The notes under the pieces were generated by a model. It saw nothing but the letters and a program-made list of their open reading frames with translations. It did not search any database and was not told the DNA's origin. Made by a program: the position numbers and the translations under genes. From positions 1-5,188 of the forward strand of contig CAAFNI010000172.1 of assembly GCA_900764215.1 (NCBI GenBank): a DNA stretch of 5,188 bases. Direction: 5' to 3'. This document shows, piece after piece, positions 1 through 4,621 of this stretch (the first letter of the stretch is position 1; each line of letters starts with the position of its first letter). Source of the stretch: an uncultured Sutterella sp. GTDB lineage: Bacteria; Pseudomonadota; Gammaproteobacteria; Burkholderiales; Burkholderiaceae_F.

Positions 1-3
1 GCG

Positions 4-9
4 TAGAAT
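4..9 (+). promoter_or_regulatory. Candidate -10 box for the first gene
   Basis: TAGAAT matches the sigma-70 -10 consensus at five of six positions. It would place the transcription start near position 16 and leave a leader of about 30 nt before the ATG at 45. The -35 region lies outside the window, so the promoter cannot be completed. The same TAGAATGA octamer occurs at two other candidate promoters in the window (minus strand, 3545-3550 and 4561-4566), which slightly raises confidence. Confidence 0.3.
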
Positions 10-44
10 GACTGCATTGCCAACGATCACGGCCTTCATTCATC

Positions 45-743
45 ATGGAAATCAGGACGATTCTTGCACCCGCGGCTCTGGCGGGCCTTCTTGCCTATTC
101 CGGCGCCGCCTCGGCGCTCGACGCCATTCCGGCCTCCTGCCTCAAGTGCCGGCAGGCCAAGGACGACACCGCCTTCATCAGCTGCCTTTACGAATGTCTC
201 GCGGACCTCAAGACGCCGCCCGCCGCCGGGCATGGCGCGAAGGGAGCCGAAGAGGAATACGCGAAGCAGGCCCCTTCCGGCACGCAGGCCGACGGCCTTC
301 CCGCCTTTGCGGGCGGCTGGACGGTCTACGACCGGCCCGAAGCTCAGGAAGGCGAACAGGCCCGAAGCGCCGAACTCGAAAGCCGAAGCGCCGTCACCGC
401 CTTCTTCCAGCGCGTGCAGCCCGTCCTCGTGCTCGCCAAGGAAAAGAAGGGCGCCGTTCACGCCTTCCTCAACGTCGAGCCCGGCGCCGTCGGGTCCTTT
501 TCGGACCGCGTTCTCGTGCAGTTCGACAAAGGCAAGCCCCGCGCCCTGCCCCTTCGCGCCTTCATGGGCGGAAGCGCCGTTCTCCTCGAGGACAAGTCCT
601 TCCTCAAGGATCTCAAGGCCGCCAAGACCCTCTACGTGCGGGTTGACCTTTTCGGCGCGCCCGCTCAGACCATGGCCTTCGAGCTCGGCGACGTCCAAGG
701 CGTGATCAAATGGCTCGACGAAGGCGATTCGAGCCGCATGTAG
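45..743 (+). CDS. Secreted protein of unknown function with N-terminal cysteine cluster
   Basis: This is a 232-residue protein. Residues 1-24 look like a Sec signal peptide: one Arg, a hydrophobic stretch and an ASA cleavage site before Leu25, so it probably acts in the periplasm. The mature N-terminus has four cysteines (32, 35, 47, 51) spaced CxxC-x11-CxxxC, suited to disulfides or metal binding. A low-complexity Ala/Glu/Gln linker (about 58-90) leads to a beta-rich domain starting at GWTVYDRPE (91-99) and ending in LYVRVDLFG...MAFELGDVQGVIKWL (196-224). That layout, a Trp start and a final beta pair plus helix, loosely recalls VasI-type accessory proteins, but I do not assign the family. 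The start is the only ATG after an in-frame stop at 9-11. No Shine-Dalgarno sequence is visible. High GC at third positions and the signal peptide support this frame over the shadows. The minus-strand relic ends 18 bases beyond its stop, facing it. Confidence 0.85.
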   Translation: MEIRTILAPAALAGLLAYSGAASALDAIPASCLKCRQAKDDTAFISCLYECLADLKTPPAAGHGAKGAEEEYAKQAPSGTQADGLPAFAGGWTVYDRPEAQEGEQARSAELESRSAVTAFFQRVQPVLVLAKEKKGAVHAFLNVEPGAVGSFSDRVLVQFDKGKPRALPLRAFMGGSAVLLEDKSFLKDLKAAKTLYVRVDLFGAPAQTMAFELGDVQGVIKWLDEGDSSRM

Positions 744-761
744 GAAGCGTCAGACGACCTT

Positions 762-908
762 TCAGTCCGTGATCTGGCGGCGCTTTTCGTCAAACACCAT
801 GCCGACGCGGTTCAGTCGTGCGCCGTGGAGCGTGTTGCCGTAGTCCTTTTCGAGGATTTGATCCTGCGGCTGAGCGACGCATCGCTCCTTCTGCCCCTCC
901 AAATGTCA
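762..908 (-). pseudogene. C-terminal relic of a PD-(D/E)XK nuclease / AAA-ATPase-like protein (DUF1703 type)
   Basis: Reading leftwards from 905, an open stretch of 47 codons ends in TGA at 762-764. Its last part reads AQPQDQILEKDYGNTLHG, then ARLNRVGMVFDEKRRQITD. Proteins of the DUF1703 / PD-(D/E)XK_9 family that follow an AAA-ATPase-like domain characteristically end this way: a helix of the A..QI..K.Y type, then a strand with the V-G-(I/V)-x-F-D pattern, then R-x-I. About 36 of 45 codons end in G or C, as in real genes here. A TGA at 906-908 closes the frame upstream, and neither the ATPase domain nor the catalytic D/ExK part is found beside it, so it is a fragment and not a gene. The family is usually 500 or more residues. 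The assignment rests on remembered family pattern only. Confidence 0.5.
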
Positions 909-1109
909 ATTTATTGATATCGCACTGTTGCCGGTCAGCCACACAGCTCAACGCCTTCATCAACTCTTCCCAAACGAGGGCGAAATTGGGGCCCAATCGT
1001 CACTGTCAGGTCAAACTCCTCCCAATTGGTTGGAAAAGAATGTATTGACTCCTTGAAAACGGGCTCTGATTTCCGGCCATCTCCTCCCTTGCATCGTCGA
1101 AAACAGACC
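909..1109. other. AT-richer gap with no recognisable gene
   Basis: These 200 bases hold no gene I can support. My hand count of 901-1080 gives about 48% G+C, clearly lower than the flanking genes. On the minus strand two overlapping frames stay open: one reads SIHSFPTNWEEFDLTVTIGP (about 1052-993) and one reads GPNFALVWEELMKALSCVAD (about 996-937). Neither has a ribosome binding site, and the second runs into the relic's bases in the wrong frame. They may be decayed upstream parts of the nuclease relic, or chance. No convincing terminator for the membrane-protein gene at 1110 is visible here. Confidence 0.4.
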
Positions 1110-1475
1110 TCAGTTCGGCCGCTCAACTTCCCGGGAATCGTGTCTTGAGCCAGAAATCGCGCACCAGGCCGCCAGCACCGTGAAGAGCGTCACGCCCGCC
1201 ATGATCTCGAGCGCCGGATGAAGGGAGCCGCCCGCTTCAAGCCTTCGCATGACGAGCGCAATCCCGGCTCTCGCCCACTCGAGCGCGAAGAGCGCGTTCA
1301 CGATCGCGAGGAGCCGCGCGGGCCGCGCGCCCGGAATCCACAGGAGAATGAGCGCCGCGAGCGGCGCCGCCGCCACCAGGATCGGCATCCCGTGAAAGAG
1401 GAGATGCGCGCAAAAGAGCAGGATCGAGAGCGCGGGCGGAATCGACAGAAGCGCCTTTTTCATCGGGTCACCCAT
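1110..1475 (-). CDS. Small four-helix inner-membrane protein, unknown function
   Basis: The protein has 121 residues, mostly hydrophobic, with four likely membrane segments at about 7-25, 31-47, 54-76 and 87-107, and a charged C-terminal tail (RHDSREVERPN). Positive charges at MKK (5-7) and RPAR (51-54) could set the topology. I do not recognise a family or catalytic motif. Its first ATG overlaps the end of the ygbA-like gene by eight bases (ATGGGTGA), so the two are almost certainly co-transcribed and translationally coupled. A second in-frame ATG at 1461-1463 (MKKALLS) has a GGTGA just upstream and may be the true start, giving 117 residues. Coupling to a YgbA homologue hints at a role in the same stress response, but that is inference only. 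Confidence 0.8.
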   Translation of the reverse strand: MGDPMKKALLSIPPALSILLFCAHLLFHGMPILVAAAPLAALILLWIPGARPARLLAIVNALFALEWARAGIALVMRRLEAGGSLHPALEIMAGVTLFTVLAAWCAISGSRHDSREVERPN

Positions 1476-1872
1476 TCGTCTTGCCGGTCTTCGTGCGGTT
1501 GCGGGGCTTTTCGGGCGCCTTCACCGTGAGGCTCTTGACGAGATGTCTCAAGCTCAGCACGGGATGCGCAAGAAGGAGCCGCGGCCCCGCATGGCGCATC
1601 ACCTCCCGGGCGAACGCCTTTTCGCCCGCCCGATAGCAATGAATGCGGCATTTGGCGCAGACGGGCTTCTCGGCCCCATAGGGACAGGAGGCCAGGCGCT
1701 TGAGCGCATACGCAAGAAACGCCTCGCAGGCGGGACAGCATTCGCCGGGCCTTCCCGACGTGCCGTGTTTTTCGCCGCAGTAAAGCCCGACCATCGCCCT
1801 GAGCGTCTGCGCCTCCTCCCGAAGGGCGGGATCCGTCTCAAGCCTCTGCAGGCGGTCAATTCCATGCGTCAT
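1468..1872 (-). CDS. ygbA: YgbA-family (nitrous oxide-stimulated promoter) cysteine-rich protein
   Basis: This 134-residue protein matches the YgbA_NO family: an N-terminal helix, LYCGEKH (30-36), ECCPACEAFLAYALKRL (44-60), CPYGAEKPVCAKCRIHCY (63-80) and VMRHAGPRLLLAHPVLSLRH (91-110). Cysteines at 32, 45, 46, 49, 63, 72, 75 and 79 suggest a metal-binding fold. In Escherichia coli, ygbA is induced by nitric oxide and repressed by NsrR, and its product has been linked to recovery from nitrosative stress. The biochemical role is not settled. The basic tail from about 118 (APEKPRNRTKTGKTNG) is low complexity. The start is supported by a GAGGTG Shine-Dalgarno at 1878-1883, five bases before the ATG. 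The gene lies about 105 bases after ogt on the same strand and overlaps the membrane-protein gene downstream by eight bases. A possible NsrR half-site lies 26 bases upstream of the ATG. Confidence 0.92.
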   Translation of the reverse strand: MTHGIDRLQRLETDPALREEAQTLRAMVGLYCGEKHGTSGRPGECCPACEAFLAYALKRLASCPYGAEKPVCAKCRIHCYRAGEKAFAREVMRHAGPRLLLAHPVLSLRHLVKSLTVKAPEKPRNRTKTGKTNG

Positions 1873-1898
1873 CCGTTCACCTCAATGCGTGCGTGAAA

Positions 1899-1909
1899 AC
1901 CGGCATCTT
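1899..1909 (-). promoter_or_regulatory. Possible NsrR half-site upstream of ygbA
   Basis: The minus strand reads AAGATGCCGGT. This agrees at nine of eleven positions with the AAGATGCYTTT half-site described for E. coli NsrR, the nitric-oxide-sensing repressor that controls ygbA there. It sits 26 bases upstream of the start codon, overlapping a weak -10-like TAAGAT, a position suited to repression. The second half of the palindrome is not recognisable. The idea is suggested mainly by the identity of the gene downstream. Confidence 0.25.
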
Positions 1910-1964
1910 ACCGAGGCCGGCCTGAGGGCAGTCTTAAGAAGGACGCCATCTCTCTCTTCCGGGA

Positions 1965-1979
1965 GAGGCGTTTCGCCTC
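1965..1979 (-). other. Short hairpin at the ogt stop codon
   Basis: GAGGCG and CGCCTC form a six-base-pair stem around a three-base loop, overlapping the ogt stop codon (1978-1980). No T-run follows on the minus strand, so it is at best a weak terminator or 3'-end stabiliser. Transcription from ogt could continue into ygbA, 105 bases downstream. Confidence 0.3.
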
Positions 1980-2565
1980 AAAGCAATCCTTTCGGGAGAG
2001 CGTCGGCGATGCGCAGGGAAAGCCCGACCGTCGGCACGGCCTTGTCCCCGATGCGCCGAGCTTCGCCCGCAATGAGCTGAATCTTCACCAAACGTCCGCC
2101 CGCATAGCCGCCGAGGCGCCCCGACTTTTGGACGAGGCGGTGGCAGGGAATGATGACGTGAAGCGGATTGGCGCCTGCGGCAGCGCCCACGGCGCGGCTT
2201 CCGCCGGAGCATCCCAGCATGAGGGCGAGCATGCCGTAGGTGGTGACGCAGCCGTAGTTGACGTCGGTGAGCCCCCGCCAGACGCGTTGCTGAAAGTCCG
2301 TGCCCCAAAGGCGAATCGGCAGATCGAAGCTGCAGCGCCGGCCCTTCAAATACTCCATGATCTGCACTTCGGCCTCGACGAACAGATCGCAATCGCCCGG
2401 CCTGACGGCCTCGGCGCCGCAGCGCGCAGCCACGCGCCGCTCGACGGCATCGGCCTTCCTGCGGTCGCCCGTGAGCCACAAGGCAAACACCAAGGCACCC
2501 TCGTAGGCGCCCAGCTTCATGACGCCGAGCGGCGTTTCAATCTTCTTCGTGATCAGGTCGGACAT
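1978..2565 (-). CDS. ogt: O6-methylguanine-DNA methyltransferase, Ogt type
   Basis: This protein transfers alkyl groups from O6-alkylguanine (and O4-alkylthymine in the Ogt class) to its own active-site cysteine, a suicide repair reaction in the cytoplasm. From the preferred start it has 195 residues. An N-terminal alkyltransferase domain (about 5-85; TPLGVMKLGAYEGALVFALW, 11-30) precedes the DNA-binding and catalytic domain: GTDFQQRVWRGL (88-99), a TTYGMLALMLG turn (108-118), the RAVG arginine (Arg124), GANP (131-134), and IIPCHR with the acceptor Cys141, then GYAGG (153-157). All core residues are present, so it should be active. The C-terminus extends about 25 residues past the usual LIxxE end. 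The ATG at 2563-2565 is chosen because GGGAGAG lies a few bases upstream. An upstream in-frame TTG at 2596-2598 would give 206 residues but falls inside a palindrome. No AraC-type Ada domain is fused. Confidence 0.95.
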   Translation of the reverse strand: MSDLITKKIETPLGVMKLGAYEGALVFALWLTGDRRKADAVERRVAARCGAEAVRPGDCDLFVEAEVQIMEYLKGRRCSFDLPIRLWGTDFQQRVWRGLTDVNYGCVTTYGMLALMLGCSGGSRAVGAAAGANPLHVIIPCHRLVQKSGRLGGYAGGRLVKIQLIAGEARRIGDKAVPTVGLSLRIADALPKGLL

Positions 2566-2583
2566 GGCTTCTCTCCCATGCAA

Positions 2584-2602
2584 ATGCTTGAGCCTCAAGC
2601 AT
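2584..2602. promoter_or_regulatory. Perfect 19-bp palindrome upstream of ogt, likely operator
   Basis: ATGCTTGAGCCTCAAGCAT is a perfect dyad: two nine-base arms around a single central base, 18 bases before the ogt ATG. It covers a -10-like TATGCT read on the minus strand. With a one-base loop it is unlikely to work as an RNA hairpin and not followed by T-residues, so a binding site for a dimeric regulator is the better reading. The CTTGAG arm resembles sites of several regulator families, and I cannot name the protein. Confidence 0.5.
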
Positions 2603-2636
2603 AGCGAAAATCCGCCCGGCGCCCGCCCCCTGCGAC

Positions 2637-2666
2637 CTGCGCGCTGCGCGGCCCTCAGGCGCGCAG
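2637..2666 (-). other. GC-rich hairpin at the extended end of the regulator frame
   Basis: CTGCGCGC (2637-2644) and GCGCGCAG (2659-2666) form an eight-base-pair stem around 14 bases. The stem-loop spans the TGA at 2655-2657 that ends the regulator frame beyond its TAG. No T-tract follows on the minus strand, so it is not a classical intrinsic terminator. Its placement at the later stop instead of the TAG agrees with the gene having originally ended there. Confidence 0.3.
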
Positions 2667-2744
2667 CCAGTAGCTTCTGACGTCGCGCGGCCTCGGCAGG
2701 CCGCTCACCTTCTCCTCAAGGTCGCAGAGAATGTCGTTGGCCTC
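2655..2744 (-). pseudogene. Coding-like C-terminal tail of the Crp/Fnr-type regulator beyond the TAG
   Basis: Directly after the TAG at 2745-2747 the same frame stays open for 29 codons to TGA at 2655-2657. It reads EANDILCDLEEKVSGLPRP followed by RDVRSYWLRA. Of the 29 codons, 26 end in G or C, the same bias as genuine genes here. The N-terminal half forms a charged amphipathic helix, as expected to continue the regulator's last helix (YYSLDIL). No start codon or ribosome binding site marks it as a separate gene. It is either a tail cut off by a recent nonsense change (for example CAG to TAG), a readthrough extension, or a sequencing error at the TAG. Confidence 0.6.
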
Positions 2745-3464
2745 CTACAGGATGTCCAGACTGTAGTAGACGATTCTGCCCTCGGTGCGAAGCGCCTCCC
2801 GCCTTCGCCAGTCGGACGTGAGCCGGTCGATCCAGCCCATGGAGCAGCCGAGCACGCTCCTAATGATGCCGCGGGTGAAGACGTGGGGCGCGACCACGCT
2901 GTCCCCTTCGAGGTGGCCGAAGTGGCTCGCCCAGCTCAGCAGCAGGAGCTTGGCGGTCTGCTCGGACTCAAGAAGGGTCAGCGCCGCGAAGGCGAGCCGG
3001 TCCGAGAGGCTCGAGAGCTCGCACTGGGTGGCGAGCAGCATGAAGAGGTCCTGATCCTGCCTGGCGATGTCGAAGAACGTCTTCTGTTCGCACCAGACGA
3101 TGGACGTGGGCAGAATGGCCTCGTAGGCGCCCACGGCGGGACGGTGCGAGAGCATGTTGAGGTTGCCCGTGGCGATGTTGCCCGGGCCCGCGAGCCCGAC
3201 CTGATTGTCGGACTTCGCGCCGTAGGTGCCGAGCTTTCGTGCGACCAGGCCCTTCTTGACGACCGCAAAGCGGCTCACGGGCTCGCCCTCGTGATAGATC
3301 TGCTCGCCGGGCTGAAGCACCGTCTCGCGTCCCACGTTTTCAAGAAGCCTGAGGAGCTCCGGATGGAGCGGCGGGCAGAGCCACGGCACGAGCGGGATTC
3401 GGTGGAAGTAGTCTTCAATCGGCCGGCAGCGGATGCCGGCAAAGGTCGGTTGGCTGTTGGTCAT
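2745..3464 (-). CDS. Crp/Fnr-family transcriptional regulator, ended by an in-frame TAG
   Basis: As read, 239 residues. A cNMP-binding-like beta-roll spans about 35-130 (VLQPGEQIYHEGEPVSRFAV, 49-68; PGNIATGNLNML, 94-105), followed by a dimerisation helix (about 130-175) and a winged helix-turn-helix at about 197-232 (FTRGIIRSVLGCSMGWIDRL). The Crp E-x9-RS cAMP pocket is not apparent. The cysteines (13, 30, 125, 148, 207) lack the FNR iron-sulfur spacing, so the signal is unknown. The recognition helix has GCSMGWIDR where E. coli Crp has GCSRETVGR, so the usual DNA-contacting Glu is Gly, predicting altered site preference. The start has a weak GAAGAAG ribosome site. The frame ends at TAG 2745-2747 just after the wing, yet continues open for 29 codons. 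Length to the TAG is normal for the family, so the product may still function. A promoter and a large dyad precede it. Confidence 0.88.
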   Translation of the reverse strand: MTNSQPTFAGIRCRPIEDYFHRIPLVPWLCPPLHPELLRLLENVGRETVLQPGEQIYHEGEPVSRFAVVKKGLVARKLGTYGAKSDNQVGLAGPGNIATGNLNMLSHRPAVGAYEAILPTSIVWCEQKTFFDIARQDQDLFMLLATQCELSSLSDRLAFAALTLLESEQTAKLLLLSWASHFGHLEGDSVVAPHVFTRGIIRSVLGCSMGWIDRLTSDWRRREALRTEGRIVYYSLDIL

Positions 3465-3487
3465 GTCCGGGCTTCTTCGAGTCGGTT

Positions 3488-3522
3488 GCGCCTTTTCAGA
3501 AAGCGTCTTTCTGAAAAGGCGC
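3488..3522 (-). repeat. Perfect inverted repeat with 16-bp arms in the regulator's leader
   Basis: The arms 3488-3503 (GCGCCTTTTCAGAAAG) and 3507-3522 (CTTTCTGAAAAGGCGC) are exact reverse complements around three bases (CGT). The repeat lies 23 bases upstream of the regulator ATG and downstream of the candidate promoter at 3545-3572. No T-run follows on either strand, so it is not a simple terminator. As DNA it could be an operator for a dimeric protein, for instance autoregulation by the Crp/Fnr-type product. As RNA it would make a very stable hairpin near the ribosome binding site. I see no second copy in the window. Confidence 0.85.
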
Positions 3523-3544
3523 GGTTCTGGCGGGTCCTGACCTC

Positions 3545-3572
3545 ATTCTACCCATTCCCGCCGCGATGTCGG
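3545..3572 (-). promoter_or_regulatory. Candidate sigma-70 promoter of the Crp/Fnr-type gene
   Basis: On the minus strand, CCGACA (3567-3572; four of six to the -35 consensus) and TAGAAT (3545-3550; five of six to the -10) are separated by 16 bases. Transcription would start near 3538, giving a leader of about 75 nt that contains the large inverted repeat. It lies after the terminator of the upstream binding-protein gene, so the regulator is probably transcribed separately. Confidence 0.4.
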
Positions 3573-3640
3573 AAACCGTCCCGGGCGGGGGCCTTTCCTC
3601 ATCGCCTCAAGCGCCGAAGGGAACGCGCCCAAGCCAAAGC

Positions 3641-3676
3641 CGAAAAAGCCGGCCGTCCGCGAGGGAGGGCCGGCTT
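3641..3676 (-). terminator. Intrinsic terminator of the amino-acid-binding protein gene
   Basis: On the minus strand AAGCCGGCC (3668-3676) pairs with GGCCGGCTT (3646-3654) over nine base pairs with a 13-base loop. The stem runs into five T residues (3643-3647), the classical pattern of a Rho-independent terminator. It lies about 60 bases after the stop codon of the binding-protein gene and separates it from the regulator. Confidence 0.8.
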
Positions 3677-3735
3677 CGCCGGGCGGCGCTTCTACAGGCT
3701 TGCGCCGCAGCTGAGAGCGGTTCGACGGACGCGCC

Positions 3736-4488
3736 TTACTTCGTCGTGCCGAACCACTTCGTCATGAGCTTGTCGTATTCGCCGTTGTCCTTCAGCGCCT
3801 TGAGGGCGGCGTTGAGTTCTGCGGCGAGTTCCGGGCGATCCTTCGCGACGACCATGGCGAAGTCGTCGGCGGAGAGCATTTCGGGGAGATGCACGACCTT
3901 CTTTGCAAGGCGCGGCTGCTGCGTGAGGATGTAGTCCGTCACGGGCTTGTCGTTGATGACGGCTTCGCAGCCGCCGTTGGCGAGCTCAAGGATGGCGTCG
4001 CCCGCATTGTTGAAGGTCTGGACGTGAGCGTCCTTGATGTCCTTGGCCTTGGCGGCGGCCGTCGTGCCGATCTGGACGGCGAGCTTCCTGCCGTCGAGGT
4101 CCTTGAAGCCCTGAATCTTGCCCTCATTGCCCTTGGCGACGAGCACCGTCAAACCGGACTTGTAGAACGGATCCGTGAAGAGCACGCGCTTCTTGCGCTC
4201 CTCGGTGATGGAAAAGCCCGAGGCGCCCACGTCCACCGAACCCGACAGAATGGCCGGAATGATGCCGTCGAAGGCCATGTTCGTGATCTTCACTTCATAG
4301 CCCGCCTGCTTGCCCATCGCGCGGATCAGGTCCATTTCAAAGCCCGTGATCTCCTGCGTCTTGGTGTTGACGAATTCAAAGGGCGGGAAGGTCGTGTTGG
4401 ACGCGACGCGCAGATCCTTGGCTTCAGCGGCGCCGGAGATGAGAACGGCGGCGGCGAGAGCGGCGGCAAAGGCTTTCTTGATGAACAT
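3736..4488 (-). CDS. Periplasmic amino-acid ABC transporter substrate-binding protein (SBP_bac_3)
   Basis: This 250-residue protein would capture an amino acid in the periplasm and deliver it to an ABC importer. Residues 1-23 are a signal peptide (FIKK, hydrophobic core, AEA before Lys24). There is no lipobox, so it is soluble. The mature protein follows the polar amino-acid family: LRVASNTTFPPFEF (26-39), ITGFEMDL (47-54), VDVGASGFSITEERKKRVLF with ligand-contacting Ser/Thr and Arg98 (85-104), TDPFY (105-109), QIGTTAA (139-145), NDKPVTDY (179-186) and a final KWFG (244-247). Length is typical. GlnH, HisJ and ArtJ types all share these motifs, and the substrate cannot be told from sequence by eye. 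No permease or ATPase gene is adjacent in the window, so it is an orphan binding protein here. A GGAG at 4498-4501 lies nine bases before the ATG. A terminator follows, indicating a single-gene transcript. Confidence 0.95.
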   Translation of the reverse strand: MFIKKAFAAALAAAVLISGAAEAKDLRVASNTTFPPFEFVNTKTQEITGFEMDLIRAMGKQAGYEVKITNMAFDGIIPAILSGSVDVGASGFSITEERKKRVLFTDPFYKSGLTVLVAKGNEGKIQGFKDLDGRKLAVQIGTTAAAKAKDIKDAHVQTFNNAGDAILELANGGCEAVINDKPVTDYILTQQPRLAKKVVHLPEMLSADDFAMVVAKDRPELAAELNAALKALKDNGEYDKLMTKWFGTTK

Positions 4489-4529
4489 GGCGGGTTTCTC
4501 CGTTTTTATTTTCGTGCTTGGGTTCTTCC

Positions 4530-4547
4530 GGCGCCCATTCGGGCGCC
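4530..4547 (-). other. Hairpin in the leader of the binding-protein gene
   Basis: GGCGCCC and GGGCGCC form a perfect seven-base-pair stem with a four-base loop, about 40 bases upstream of the ATG. It lies just after the transcription start predicted from the candidate promoter, so the mRNA would begin with it. A stable 5' hairpin could protect the transcript of this probably abundant protein. It is followed by an A-rich stretch and not by U, so it does not look like an attenuator. Confidence 0.4.
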
Positions 4548-4560
4548 TTGGTGGAAAATC

Positions 4561-4587
4561 ATTCTACCTGCGGGTTCCGGCCTTCAA
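4561..4587 (-). promoter_or_regulatory. Candidate promoter of the binding-protein gene
   Basis: The minus strand carries TAGAAT (4561-4566; five of six to the -10 consensus) and TTGAAG (4582-4587; four of six to the -35) with a short 15-base spacer. The start point would fall near 4554, about 65 nt before the ATG. The short spacer suggests a weak or activator-dependent promoter. Confidence 0.35.
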
Positions 4588-4621
4588 TCCCGCGCCATGG
4601 ACGCCCTTCCGCCTAGGCCGC

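Noticed and set aside
36..698. A 220-codon minus-strand open frame opposite the first gene
   Set aside because: It lacks a plausible signal or domain, while the plus-strand frame starts with a clear signal peptide.
935..1126. A 63-codon minus-strand open frame in the AT-richer gap
   Set aside because: It has no ribosome site, begins inside the end of the membrane-protein gene and matches no family I know. It is described only as a possible decayed segment.
1934..2479. A second minus-strand open frame overlapping ogt
   Set aside because: It is Arg-rich and low in complexity, a frame-shifted shadow of the alkyltransferase, which contains the intact PCHR active site.
3488..3522. Large inverted repeat considered as an intrinsic terminator
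   Set aside because: Neither strand has a T-run after the stem, and a proper terminator for the upstream gene already exists at 3641-3676.
2883..3767. A 294-codon plus-strand open frame
   Set aside because: It is antisense to the Crp/Fnr-type gene and crosses its promoter and the large inverted repeat. It has no recognisable domain.
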